DNA of 64,000 bases, taken from contig CANTFK010000228.1 in assembly GCA_947646735.1 (NCBI GenBank), positions 358,925-422,924 on the forward strand, in the 5' to 3' direction. The notes below the pieces were generated by a model. It was not told the DNA's origin. It ran no database searches and saw nothing but the letters and a program-made list of their open reading frames with translations. Shown here piece after piece: positions 9,923 to 23,126 of the stretch (position 1 is its first letter; every line of letters starts with the position of its first letter). The DNA is from Peronospora farinosa. Lineage: Eukaryota; Oomycota; Peronosporomycetes; Peronosporales; Peronosporaceae. A program made the position numbers and the translations under genes.

Positions 9923-9942
9923 GGTACCGGTTAACCGGTACC
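9923..9942. repeat. perfect 20-bp palindrome
   Basis: GGTACCGGTTAACCGGTACC is its own reverse complement. It lies 15 bp inside the LTR-B/internal junction and recurs at 12827, 15650, 18473 and 21295. Confidence 0.9.
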
Positions 9943-10340
9943 CTGATACTGATTTTTCTTCGGCGGATCCTGCGGATTGTCCTCCACCAACGGTCGCTCC
10001 CCTTCGAGGCCCCTGTCTCTCTGGTCCCCTGTCCCTGACCCACGGCGTATACTCCGAATCCAACTGGAGTCCGGGACCTCCACATCACAAAATTAGCACT
10101 TCACCACACTAATACCCTGTAGCCTGTAGTCTGGAGCCCTTGTACCCTGGTGCCCTCAACTTTGGAACCTGGGACTTGTACCGGCTTTGCGCTGTTGGTT
10201 CTTTATACTATTAATAAGTTTTGGGCCCTGTGCGATTTTGTGGATCTGCGAGGCCTTGTTGTCGTCACTACTTCGAGAAAGTGACCAAATTTTTTTTAAC
10301 CACTGTCCATATATACCTTGGTGCCCTGATATCCTTGGCA

Positions 10341-11754
10341 CTTCTCCACACTGATCATGCGTTTTTACGCACTGCGGCTCAATCGCCTCATCTCTGGCAG
10401 AGAATGGCCAAATGGTTGCCATTCTTTGCTAAATATAACTTCGAGGTGAAATATAAGCCTGGCAAGCAAAATGCTTTGGCTGATGTGTTGCCACGCAGAC
10501 CTGAATATGAGCTTTCTCATGTTACGACATTGTCGTCTTCTAACATCGATCTCATTCGATCGGCGTATGCTAAAGACGATCATTGTATAGCGTTGCTACA
10601 TGATCTTGTAGTAATGATTTTAATCTCTCGGACATTAAATTGTCGACGCGATTACGTGCGAGCCTTTATCGATATTCCGTCGATCAAGGTTGGTTTTACT
10701 ATTGTACGGATGCGATGGATCCACCGCGCATTGTAGTTCCTCACGATGAGAACCTTAAGTATCGAATCCTTTACGAGGTACATGACACCGCCATCGGAGG
10801 TCATTTGGGTCGTGAAACGACCTATGGGGCAGTATACAAACGTTGTTGGTGGCCCAAACAGTATAAATGGGTGGGCACATATGTGCGTACGTGTGAAACA
10901 TGTCAACGGGTGAAACCCTCGCCCCATTCTGCAGCACTGCTGGCTAGTTTGCCTATTTCCACTGGGTGCTGAAAGTCCATTAGTATAGATTTTGTGTTTG
11001 GCCTACTGAAAGATTTGCATGGCAACACAGGTATTGTGGTCTTTGTTGACCATTTGAGCAAGATGGCTCACTTAGCGGCTGTGTCAGACTCGATCGATGG
11101 TGAAGGTACAGCGGAGCTGTTTATCGACTGAGTGTTTCGCCAACATGGCTTGCCAGTGGCAATTGTTTCTGATCGTGATCCGCGTTTTACGAGTAAGTTT
11201 TGGAAGTCCGTCTTTCAGGTGCTGGGCACCCGTTTGGACATATCCACAGCGGATCATCCGCAGACTGATGGTCAAACTGAACGTATAAATCGCGTCGTTG
11301 AAGATATTCTTCGCAGCGTTTTTGTGCTGATACGCCTAAGCGTTGGAGCTCTATGCTCCCTGTTGCGGAGTTTGCACTAAATAACTCTGTGCACGCCTAT
11401 ACCGGTTACACTCCGTTCTATGGCGATGGCCTCACGCACCCACTCGTTCTCTTAACGCTACCACCGAGTGGTTCAGGGATTCATGAGGGAGAGGTTGCCG
11501 ATCGTCTTGCTGATTTCATCCCTAATACTGTTAAGAAACAGGTGAACGCGTTTCTCGCAACACAACTAAATGTCTTACGACATGTGCGTGACGCACTGGC
11601 TGACAGCCAAGATAAACAAAAAGAATATGCGGATGCTAAAGGCAGAAGTTGTATTAATGATTATGAGGTCGGAGACCAAGTCTTACTAAATGTTAAGATT
11701 CTACCAAGTAAAGCAGTGTCTGCTGTCTTTAAGAAAAAGTTGCGTCCGCGCTTC
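10341..11754 (+). pseudogene. gypsy pol fragment (RNase H end to integrase), array unit 1
   Basis: It starts within the RNase H domain (TDHAFLRTAAQSPHL, then YKPGKQNALADVL), continues through the integrase zinc region (HLGRETTYG, CETCQRVKPSP) and the DDE core (SIDFVFGL, VSDRDPRF, DGQTERINR), and ends in the integrase tail at LRPRFC, where LTR-B begins. Lesions: a frameshift near 10640-10700, TGA at 10970 in a Trp context, TGA at 11129 before VFRQHG, and a frameshift near 11330. This unit alone has Pro instead of Ser in the DVLSRRPEY motif. Confidence 0.85.
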
Positions 11755-14658
11755 TGTGGTGGAGTGGGTTCTCAATGTTGTATAATAAGACCAGAACACT
11801 CATTGTGCCGGACTGCCGACTGACGGAGGGGGTACCCTGATGCCGCGTATGGACCTTTTTTCAATTTGTGTATCTGTCGGATGGCGGGTTGCACTCTTCG
11901 AAAGACTTGGTGAGGATATGGACGTCTGCCTTGAGGGAGGTAGATCTGGGGGGCCTCGAGTGGATATGCTTCACTCGGTGGGCCGGTAGGTGGCCACTCG
12001 ATCGACCTTGTCGAGAGTGGGCTTAGAGCCAAATTCTTCAGGGACTTATCGTCCCTGGCCTTTTCCTTCTTGTTTCAGGGGCATCAACCACCTGACCTTT
12101 ACTTTGCTCCCGGACCGTGAGGTAAGGGAGGCCGCTTCCGATAGCGGGTCTTGGGGGGTGTTGCTACTTGAACGAGCTCACAGGCCAAATATATCCTGGA
12201 GCTCTATTCGCACTTGAACTTCGCTACACAACTGTCTTCGACGGGGGGCCAAAATATATCCCTTCCCGGAACAGTGAGTAACTTAGAACAAGTCCTTCTT
12301 GGGTGACGGAGTCGTGCCACGTAGATCGCAAATTGAGTAGTATTTAATATAGTCCTATCCTTTCAACTCCTTTACTCTATCCTTGCCTGAAGCTCTGATT
12401 CCTTGCGTCGACTAGTCTGATCCTTGTATTAACTGGTCCGGAGTGGCTGAACCCCGAGGGGCCGAGGTCGACCGATGAGGGACCGGGTCGACTGATGAGG
12501 GACCCAGGTCGACCAATGAGGGACCGGGTCGACCAATGAGGGACCATGTCGACCGATGAGGGACCGGGTCTACCGACAAGGGACCCAGGTCTTCCGATGA
12601 GGGACCGGGTCGACCAATGAGGGACCATGTCGACCGATGAGGGACCGGGTCTACCGACAAGGGACCCAGGTCTTCCGATGAGGGACCGGGTCGACCAACG
12701 AAGGACCGGGTCGACCAATGAGGGACCCAGGTCTACTGATGAGGGACCCAGGTCGACCTATGAGGTACCCGGGTCTACCAACGAGGGGCCAGGTCGATCA
12801 ATGAGGGGCCATGATCAACTTCCTTTGGTACCGGTTAACCGGTACCCTGATACTGATTTTTCTTCGGCGGATCCTGCGGATTGTCCTCCACCAACGGTCG
12901 CTCCCCTTCGAGGCCCCTGTCTCTCTGGTCCCCTGTCCCTGACCCACGGCGTATACTCCGAATCCAACTGGAGTCCGGGACCTCCACATCACAAAATTAG
13001 CACTTCACCACACTAATACCCTGTAGCCTGTAGTCTGGAGCCCTTGTACCCTGGTGCCCTCAACTTTGGAACCTGGGACTTGTACCGGCTTTGCGCTGTT
13101 GGTTCTTTATACTATTAATAAGTTTTGGGCCCTGTGCGATTTTGTGGATCTGCGAGGCCTTGTTGTCGTCACTACTTCGAGAAAGTGACCAAATTTTTTT
13201 TAACCACTGTCCATATATACCTTGGTGCCCTGATATCCTTGGCACTTCTCCACACTGATCATGCGTTTTTACGCACTGCGGCTCAATCGCCTCATCTCTG
13301 GCAGAGAATGGCCAAATGGTTGCCATTCTTTGCTAAATATAACTTCGAGGTGAAATATAAGCCTGGCAAGCAAAATGCTTTGGCTGATGTGTTGTCACGC
13401 AGACCTGAATATGAGCTTTCTCATGTTACGACATTGTCGTCTTCTAACATCGATCTCATTCGATCGGCGTATGCTAAAGACGATCATTGTATAGCGTTGC
13501 TACATGATCTTGTAGTAATGATTTTAATCTCTCGGACATTAAATTGTCGACGCGATTACGTGCGAGCCTTTATCGATATTCCGTCGATCAAGGTTGGTTT
13601 TACTATTGTACGGATGCGATGGATCCACCGCGCATTGTAGTTCCTCACGATGAGAACCTTAAGTATCGAATCCTTTACGAGGTACATGACACCGCCATCG
13701 GAGGTCATTTGGGTCGTGAAACGACCTATGGGGCAGTATACAAACGTTGTTGGTGGCCCAAACAGTATAAATGGGTGGGCACATATGTGCGTACGTGTGA
13801 AACATGTCAACGGGTGAAACCCTCGCCCCATTCTGCAGCACTGCTGGCTAGTTTGCCTATTTCCACTGGGTGCTGAAAGTCCATTAGTATAGATTTTGTG
13901 TTTGGCCTACTGAAAGATTTGCATGGCAACACAGGTATTGTGGTCTTTGTTGACCATTTGAGCAAGATGGCTCACTTAGCGGCTGTGTCAGACTCGATCG
14001 ATGGTGAAGGTACAGCGGAGCTGTTTATCGACTGAGTGTTTCGCCAACATGGCTTGCCAGTGGCAATTGTTTCTGATCGTGATCCGCGTTTTACGAGTAA
14101 GTTTTGGAAGTCCGTCTTTCAGGTGCTGGGCACCCGTTTGGACATATCCACAGCGGATCATCCGCAGACTGATGGTCAAACTGAACGTATAAATCGCGTC
14201 GTTGAAGATATTCTTCGCAGCGTTTTTGTGCTGATACGCCTAAGCGTTGGAGCTCTATGCTCCCTGTTGCGGAGTTTGCACTAAATAACTCTGTGCACGC
14301 CTATACCGGTTACACTCCGTTCTATGGCGATGGCCTCACGCACCCACTCGTTCTCTTAACGCTACCACCGAGTGGTTCAGGGATTCATGAGGGAGAGGTT
14401 GCCGATCGTCTTGCTGATTTCATCCCTAATACTGTTAAGAAACAGGTGAACGCGTTTCTCGCAACACAACTAAATGTCTTACGACATGTGCGTGACGCAC
14501 TGGCTGACAGCCAAGATAAACAAAAAGAATATGCGGATGCTAAAGGCAGAAGTTGTATTAATGATTATGAGGTCGGAGACCAAGTCTTACTAAATGTTAA
14601 GATTCTACCAACTAAAGCAGTGTCTGCTGTCTTTAAGAAAAAGTTGCGTCCGCGCTTC
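11755..14658 (+). mobile_element. array unit 2
   Basis: It has the same length as unit 1 (2904 bp) and shares its long minisatellite and the Leu codon in the integrase tail. It is nearly identical across the whole unit. Confidence 0.85.
13245..14658 (+). pseudogene. gypsy pol fragment, array unit 2
   Basis: It has the same domains, stops and frameshifts as the fragment in unit 1, with the RNase H motif restored to DVLSRRPEY. Confidence 0.85.
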
Positions 14659-17481
14659 TGTGGTGGAGTGGGTTCTCAATGTTGTATAATAAGACCAGAA
14701 CACTCATTGTGCCGGACTGCCGACTGACGGAGGGGGTACCCTGATGCCGCGTATGGACCTTTTTTCAATTTGTGTATCTGTCGGATGGCGGGTTGCACTC
14801 TTCGAAAGACTTGGTGAGGATATGGACGTCTGCCTTGAGGGAGGTAGATCTGGGGGGCCTCGAGTGGATATGCTTCACTCGGTGGGCCGGTAGGTGGCCA
14901 CTCGATCGACCTTGTCGAGAGTGGGCTTAGAGCCAAATTCTTCAGGGACTTATCGTCCCTGGCCTTTTCCTTCTTGTTTCAGGGGCATCAACCACCTGAC
15001 CTTTACTTTGCTCCCGGACCGTGAGGTAAGGGAGGCCGCTTCCGATAGCGGGTCTTGGGGGGTGTTGCTACTTGAACGAGCTCACAGGCCAAATATATCC
15101 TGGAGCTCTATTCGCACTTGAACTTCGCTACACAACTGTCTTCGACGGGGGGCCAAAATATATCCCTTCCCGGAACAGTGAGTAACTTAGAACAAGTCCT
15201 TCTTGGGTGACGGAGTCGTGCCACGTAGATCGCAAATTGAGTAGTATTTAATATAGTCCTATCCTTTCAACTCCTTTACTCTATCCTTGCCTGAAGCTCT
15301 GATTCCTTGCGTCGACTAGTCTGATCCTTGTATTAACTGGTCCGGAGTGGCTGAACCCCGAGGGGCCGAGGTCGACCGATGAGGGACCGGGTCGACTGAT
15401 GAGGGACCCAGGTCGACCAATGAGGGACCGGGTCGACCAATGAGGGACCATGTCGACCGATGAGGGACCGGGTCTACCGACAAGGGACCCAGGTCTTCCG
15501 ATGAGGGACCGGGTCGACCAACGAAGGACCGGGTCGACCAATGAGGGACCCAGGTCTACTGATGAGGGACCCAGGTCGACCTATGAGGTACCCGCGTCTA
15601 CCAACGAGGGGCTAGGTCGATTAATGAGGGGCCATGATCAACTTCCTTTGGTACCGGTTAACCGGTACCCTGATACTGATTTTTCTTCGGCGGATCCTGC
15701 GGATTGTCCTCCACCAACGGTCGCTCCCCTTCGAGGCCCCTGTCTCTCTGGTCCCCTGTCCCTGACCCACGGCGTATACTCCGAATCCAACTGGAGTCCG
15801 GGACCTCCACATCACAAAATTAGCACTTCACCACACTAATACCCTGTAGCCTGTAGTCTGGAGCCCTTGTACCCTGGTGCCCTCAACTTTGGAACCTGGG
15901 ACTTGTACCGGCTTTGCGCTGTTGGTTCTTTATACTATTAATAAGTTTTGGGCCCTGTGCGATTTTGTGGATCTGCGAGGCCTTGTTGTCGTCACTACTT
16001 CGAGAAAGTGACCAAATTTTTTTTAACCACTGTCCATATATACCTTGGTGCCCTGATATCCTTGGCACTTCTCCACACTGATCATGCGTTTTTACGCACT
16101 GCGGCTCAATCGCCTCATCTCTGGCAGAGAATGGCCAAATGGTTGCCATTCTTTGCTAAATATAACTTCGAGGTGAAATATAAGCCTGGCAAGCAAAATG
16201 CTTTGGCTGATGTGTTGTCACGCAGACCTGAATATGAGCTTTCTCATGTTACGACATTGTCGTCTTCTAACATCGATCTCATTCGATCGGCGTATGCTAA
16301 AGACGATCATTGTATAGCGTTGCTACATGATCTTGTAGTAATGATTTTAATCTCTCGGACATTAAATTGTCGACGCGATTACGTGCGAGCCTTTATCGAT
16401 ATTCCGTCGATCAAGGTTGGTTTTACTATTGTACGGATGCGATGGATCCACCGCGCATTGTAGTTCCTCACGATGAGAACCTTAAGTATCGAATCCTTTA
16501 CGAGGTACATGACACCGCCATCGGAGGTCATTTGGGTCGTGAAACGACCTATGGGGCAGTATACAAACGTTGTTGGTGGCCCAAACAGTATAAATGGGTG
16601 GGCACATATGTGCGTACGTGTGAAACATGTCAACGGGTGAAACCCTCGCCCCATTCTGCAGCACTGCTGGCTAGTTTGCCTATTTCCACTGGGTGCTGAA
16701 AGTCCATTAGTATAGATTTTGTGTTTGGCCTACTGAAAGATTTGCATGGCAACACAGGTATTGTGGTCTTTGTTGACCATTTGAGCAAGATGGCTCACTT
16801 AGCGGCTGTGTCAGACTCGATCGATGGTGAAGGTACAGCGGAGCTGTTTATCGACTGAGTGTTTCGCCAACATGGCTTGCCAGTGGCAATTGTTTCTGAT
16901 CGTGATCCGCGTTTTACGAGTAAGTTTTGGAAGTCCGTCTTTCAGGTGCTGGGCACCCGTTTGGACATATCCACAGCGGATCATCCGCAGACTGATGGTC
17001 AAACTGAACGTATAAATCGCGTCGTTGAAGATATTCTTCGCAGCGTTTTTGTGCTGATACGCCTAAGCGTTGGAGCTCTATGCTCCCTGTTGCGGAGTTT
17101 GCACTAAATAACTCTGTGCACGCCTATACCGGTTACACTCCGTTCTATGGCGATGGCCTCACGCACCCACGCGTTCTCTTAACGCTACCACCGAGTGGTT
17201 CAGGGATTCATGAGGGAGAGGTTGCCGATCGTCTTGCTGATTTCATCCCTAATACTGTTAAGAAACAGGTGAACGCGTTTCTCGCAACACAACTAAATGT
17301 CTTACGACATGTGCGTGACGCACTGGCTGACAGCCAAGATAAACAAAAAGAATATGCGGATGCTAAAGGCAGAAGTTGTATTAATGATTATGAGGTCGGA
17401 GACCAAGTCTTACTAAATGTTAAGATTCTACCAACTAAAGCAGTGTCTGCTGTCTTTAAGAAAAAGTTGCGTCCGCGCTTC
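14659..17481 (+). mobile_element. array unit 3
   Basis: This is the 2823-bp form with the shorter minisatellite. It carries GAGGGGCTAGG near 15607, a variant shared with unit 4. Confidence 0.85.
16068..17481 (+). pseudogene. gypsy pol fragment, array unit 3
   Basis: It has the same broken RNase H-integrase fragment. The codon near 17171 is Arg where units 1-2 have Leu. Confidence 0.85.
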
Positions 17482-20304
17482 TGTGGTGGAGTGGGTTCTC
17501 AATGTTGTATAATAAGACCAGAACACTCATTGTGCCGGACTGCCGACTGACGGAGGGGGTACCCTGATGCCGCGTATGGACCTTTTTTCAATTTGTGTAT
17601 CTGTCGGATGGCGGGTTGCACTCTTCGAAAGACTTGGTGAGGATATGGACGTCTGCCTTGAGGGAGGTAGATCTGGGGGGCCTCGAGTGGATATGCTTCA
17701 CTCGGTGGGCCGGTAGGTGGCCACTCGATCGACCTTGTCGAGAGTGGGCTTAGAGCCAAATTCTTCAGGGACTTATCGTCCCTGGCCTTTTCCTTCTTGT
17801 TTCAGGGGCATCAACCACCTGACCTTTACTTTGCTCCCGGACCGTGAGGTAAGGGAGGCCGCTTCCGATAGCGGGTCTTGGGGGGTGTTGCTACTTGAAC
17901 GAGCTCACAGGCCAAATATATCCTGGAGCTCTATTCGCACTTGAACTTCGCTACACAACTGTCTTCGACGGGGGGCCAAAATATATCCCTTCCCGGAACA
18001 GTGAGTAACTTAGAACAAGTCCTTCTTGGGTGACGGAGTCGTGCCACGTAGATCGCAAATTGAGTAGTATTTAATATAGTCCTATCCTTTCAACTCCTTT
18101 ACTCTATCCTTGCCTGAAGCTCTGATTCCTTGCGTCGACTAGTCTGATCCTTGTATTAACTGGTCCGGAGTGGCTGAACCCCGAGGGGCCGAGGTCGACC
18201 GATGAGGGACCGGGTCGACTGATGAGGGACCCAGGTCGACCAATGAGGGACCGGGTCGACCAATGAGGGACCATGTCGACCGATGAGGGACCGGGTCTAC
18301 CGACAAGGGACCCAGGTCTTCCGATGAGGGACCGGGTCGACCAACGAAGGACCGGGTCGACCAATGAGGGACCCAGGTCTACTGATGAGGGACCCAGGTC
18401 GACCTATGAGGTACCCGCGTCTACCAACGAGGGGCTAGGTCGATTAATGAGGGGCCATGATCAACTTCCTTTGGTACCGGTTAACCGGTACCCTGATACT
18501 GATTTTTCTTCGGCGGATCCTGCGGATTGTCCTCCACCAACGGTCGCTCCCCTTCGAGGCCCCTGTCTCTCTGGTCCCCTGTCCCTGACCCACGGCGTAT
18601 ACTCCGAATCCAACTGGAGTCCGGGACCTCCACATCACAAAATTAGCACTTCACCACACTAATACCCTGTAGCCTGTAGTCTGGAGCCCTTGTACCCTGG
18701 TGCCCTCAACTTTGGAACCTGGGACTTGTACCGGCTTTGCGCTGTTGGTTCTTTATACTATTAATAAGTTTTGGGCCCTGTGCGATTTTGTGGATCTGCG
18801 AGGCCTTGTTGTCGTCACTACTTCGAGAAAGTGACCAAATTTTTTTTAACCACTGTCCATATATACCTTGGTGCCCTGATATCCTTGGCACTTCTCCACA
18901 CTGATCATGCGTTTTTACGCACTGCGGCTCAATCGCCTCATCTCTGGCAGAGAATGGCCAAATGGTTGCCATTCTTTGCTAAATATAACTTCGAGGTGAA
19001 ATATAAGCCTGGCAAGCAAAATGCTTTGGCTGATGTGTTGTCACGCAGACCTGAATATGAGCTTTCTCATGTTACGACATTGTCGTCTTCTAACATCGAT
19101 CTCATTCGATCGGCGTATGCTAAAGACGATCATTGTATAGCGTTGCTACATGATCTTGTAGTAATGATTTTAATCTCTCGGACATTAAATTGTCGACGCG
19201 ATTACGTGCGAGCCTTTATCGATATTCCGTCGATCAAGGTTGGTTTTACTATTGTACGGATGCGATGGATCCACCGCGCATTGTAGTTCCTCACGATGAG
19301 AACCTTAAGTATCGAATCCTTTACGAGGTACATGACACCGCCATCGGAGGTCATTTGGGTCGTGAAACGACCTATGGGGCAGTATACAAACGTTGTTGGT
19401 GGCCCAAACAGTATAAATGGGTGGGCACATATGTGCGTACGTGTGAAACATGTCAACGGGTGAAACCCTCGCCCCATTCTGCAGCACTGCTGGCTAGTTT
19501 GCCTATTTCCACTGGGTGCTGAAAGTCCATTAGTATAGATTTTGTGTTTGGCCTACTGAAAGATTTGCATGGCAACACAGGTATTGTGGTCTTTGTTGAC
19601 CATTTGAGCAAGATGGCTCACTTAGCGGCTGTGTCAGACTCGATCGATGGTGAAGGTACAGCGGAGCTGTTTATCGACTGAGTGTTTCGCCAACATGGCT
19701 TGCCAGTGGCAATTGTTTCTGATCGTGATCCGCGTTTTACGAGTAAGTTTTGGAAGTCCGTCTTTCAGGTGCTGGGCACCCGTTTGGACATATCCACAGC
19801 GGATCATCCGCAGACTGATGGTCAAACTGAACGTATAAATCGCGTTGTTGAAGATATTCTTCGCAGCGTTTTTGTGCTGATACGCCTAAGCGTTGGAGCT
19901 CTATGCTCCCTGTTGCGGAGTTTGCACTAAATAACTCTGTGCACGCCTATACCGGTTACACTCCGTTCTATGGCGATGGCCTCACGCACCCACGCGTTCT
20001 CTTAACGCTACCACCGAGTGGTTCAGGGATTCATGAGGGAGAGGTTGTCGATCGTCTTGCTGATTTCATCCCTAATACTGTTAAGAAACAGGTGAACGCG
20101 TTTCTCGCAACACAACTAAATGTCTTACGACATGTGCGTGACGCACTGGCTGACAGCCAAGATAAACAAAAAGAATATGCGGATGCTAAAGGCAGAAGTT
20201 GTATTAATGATTATGAGGTCGGAGACCAAGTCTTACTAAATGTTAAGATTCTACCAACTAAAGCAGTGTCTGCTGTCTTTAAGAAAAAGTTGCGTCCGCG
20301 CTTC
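17482..20304 (+). mobile_element. array unit 4
   Basis: At 2823 bp it is closest to unit 3, with the same minisatellite length and variant bases. Confidence 0.85.
18891..20304 (+). pseudogene. gypsy pol fragment, array unit 4
   Basis: It has the same broken fragment with private changes, including Ala to Val near 20047. Confidence 0.85.
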
Positions 20305-23126
20305 TGTGGTAGAGTGGGTTCTCAATGTTGTATAATAAGACCAGAACACTCATTGTGCCGGACTGCCGACTGACGGAGGGGGTACCCTGATGCCGCGTAT
20401 GGACCTTTTTTCAATTTGTGTATCTGTCGGATGGCGGGTTGCACTCTTCGAAAGACTTGGTGAGGATATGGACGTCTGCCTTGAGGGAGGTAGATCTGGG
20501 GGGCCTCGAGTGGATATGCTTCACTCGGTGGGCCGGTAGGTGGCCACTCGATCGACCTTGTCGAGAGTGGGCTTAGAGCCAAATTCTTCAGGGGCTTATC
20601 GTCCCTGGCCTTTTCCTTCTTGTTTCAGGGGCATCAACCACCTGACCTTTACTTTGCTCCCGGACCGTGAGGTAAGGGAGGCCGCTTCCGATAGCGGGTC
20701 TTGGGGGGTGTTGCTACTTGAACGAGCTCACAGGCCAAATATATCCTGGAGCTCTATTCGCACTTGAACTTCGCTACACAACTGTCTTCGACGGGGGCCA
20801 AAATATATCCCTTCCCGGAACAGTGAGTAACTTAGAACAAGTCCTTCTTGGGTGACGGAGTCGTGCCACGTAGATCGCAAATTGAGTAGTATTTAATATA
20901 GTCCTATCCTTTCAACTCCTTTACTCTATCCTTGCCTGAAGCTCTGATTCCTTGCGTCGACTAGTCTGATCCTTGTATTAACTGGTCCGGAGTGGCTGAA
21001 CCCCGAGGGGCCGAGGTCGACCGATGAGGGACCGGGTCGACTGATGAGGGACCCAGGTCTACCAATGAGGGACCGGGTCGACCAATGAGGGACCATGTCG
21101 ACCGATGAGGGACCGGGTCTACCGACAAGTGACCCAGGTCTTCCGATGAGGGACCGGGTCGACCAACGAAGGACCGGGTCGACCAATGAGGGACCCAGGT
21201 CTACTGATGAGGGACCCAGGTCGACCTATGAGGTACCCGGGTCTACCAACGAGGGGCCAGGTCGATCAATGAGGGGCCATGATCAACTTCCTTTGGTACC
21301 GGTTAACCGGTACCCTGATACTGATTTTTCTTCGGCGGATCCTGCGGATTGTCCTCCACCAACGGTCGCTCCCCTTCGAGGCCCCTGTCTCTCTGGTCCC
21401 CTGTCCCTGACCCACGGCGTATACTCCGAATCCAACTGGAGTCCGGGACCTCCACATCACAAAATTAGCACTTCACCACACTAATACCCTGTAGCCTGTA
21501 GTCTGGAGCCCTTGTACCCTGGTGCCCTCAACTTTGGAACCTGGGACTTGTACCGGCTTTGCGCTGTTGGTTCTTTATACTATTAATAAGTTTTGGGCCC
21601 TGTGCGATTTTGTGGATCTGCGAGGCCTTGTTGTCGTCACTACTTCGAGAAAGTGACCAAATTTTTTTTAACCACTGTCCATATATACCTTGGTGCCCTG
21701 ATATCCTTGGCACTTCTCCACACTGATCATGCGTTTTTACGCACTGCGGCTCAATCGCCTCATCTCTGGCAGAGAATGGCCAAATGGTTGCCATTCTTTG
21801 CTAAATATAACTTCGAGGTGAAATATAAGCCTGGCAAGCAAAATGCTTTGGCTGATGTGTTGTCACGCAGACCTGAATATGAGCTTTCTCATGTTACGAC
21901 ATTGTCGTCTTCTAACATCGATCTCATTCGATCGGCGTATGCTAAAGACGATCATTGTATAGCGTTGCTACATGATCTTGTAGTAATGATTTTAATCTCT
22001 CGGACATTAAACTGTCGACGCGATTACGTGCGAGCCTTTATCGATATTCCGTCGATCAAGGTTGGTTTTACTATTGTACGGATGCGATGGATCCACCGCG
22101 CATTGTAGTTCCTCACGATGAGAACCTTAAGTATCGAATCCTTTACGAGGTACATGACACCGCCATCGGAGGTCATTTGGGTCGTGAAACGACCTATGGG
22201 GCAGTATACAAACGTTGTTGGTGGCCCAAACAGTATAAATGGGTGGGCACATATGTGCGTACGTGTGAAACATGTCAACGGGTGAAACCCTCGCCCCATT
22301 CTGCAGCACTGCTGGCTAGTTTGCCTATTTCCACTGGGTGCTGAAAGTCCATTAGTATAGATTTTGTGTTTGGCCTACTGAAAGATTTGCATGGCAACAC
22401 AGGTATTGTGGTCTTTGTTGACCATTTGAGCAAGATGGCTCACTTAGCGGCTGTGTCAGACTCGATCGATGGTGAAGGTACAGCGGAGCTGTTTATCGAC
22501 TGAGTGTTTCGCCAACATGGCTTGCCAGTGGCAATTGTTTCTGATCGTGATCCGCGTTTTACGAGTAAGTTTTGGAAGTCCGTCTTTCAGGTGCTGGGCA
22601 CCCGTTTGGACATATCCACAGCGGATCATCCGCAGACTGATGGTCAAACTGAACGTATAAATCGCGTCGTTGAAGATATTCTTCGCAGCGTTTTTGTGCT
22701 GATACGCCTAAGCGTTGGAGCTCTATGCTCCCTGTTGCGGAGTTTGCACTAAATAACTCTGTGCACGCCTATACCGGTTACACTCCGTTCTATGGCGATG
22801 GCCTCACGCACCCACGCGTTCTCTTAACGCTACCACCGAGTGGTTCAGGGATTCATGAGGGAGAGGTTGCCGATCGTCTTGCTGATTTCATCCCTAATAC
22901 TGTTAAGAAACAGGTGAACGCGTTTCTCGCAACACAACTAAATGTCTTACGACATGTGCGTGACGCACTGGCTGACAGCCAAGATAAACAAAAAGAATAT
23001 GCGGATGCTAAAGGCAGAAGTTGTATTAATGATTATGAGGTCGGAGACCAAGTCTTACTAAATGTTAAGATTCTACCAACTAAAGCAGTGTCTGCTGTCT
23101 TTAAGAAAAAGTTGCGTCCGCGCTTC
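20305..23126 (+). mobile_element. array unit 5
   Basis: At 2822 bp it has lost one G in the run near 20795. It is the last complete unit before the LTR shared with the family C element. Confidence 0.85.
21713..23126 (+). pseudogene. gypsy pol fragment, array unit 5
   Basis: It has the same domains and lesions. A silent T to C near 22011 is private to this unit. The frame reads on into the next LTR-B for about 56 extra codons. Confidence 0.85.

Larger units (their letters stand above)
8851..11754 (+). mobile_element. array unit 1
   Basis: LTR-B occupies 8851-9907 (TGTGG...GGCCA); the rest is a spacer and the pol fragment. It has the long 17-unit version of the internal minisatellite. Weak plus- and minus-strand ORFs in the LTR are translations of repeats and are not called. 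Confidence 0.85.
8851..23126 (+). repeat. tandem array of five composite LTR-B / gypsy-pol units
   Basis: Five head-to-tail units of 2904, 2904, 2823, 2823 and 2822 bp are followed by a sixth partial unit (LTR only, at 23127). Each unit is a 1057-bp or shorter LTR-B joined to about 1.85 kb of a different gypsy pol with no polypurine tract or primer site at the junctions. All units share the same stops and frameshifts, so amplification copied a dead composite. Scattered differences (for example a Leu/Arg codon near 11452) separate units 1-2 from 3-5. The array starts 4 bp after LTR-A. Confidence 0.9.

Noticed and set aside
9473..10112. Repeat-encoded proteins on both strands of LTR-B (for example frames rich in STDEGPGS or VDPVPHRSTWS)
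   Set aside because: They are translations of a 20-21 bp minisatellite whose period is divisible by three in stretches, with no start context or domain.
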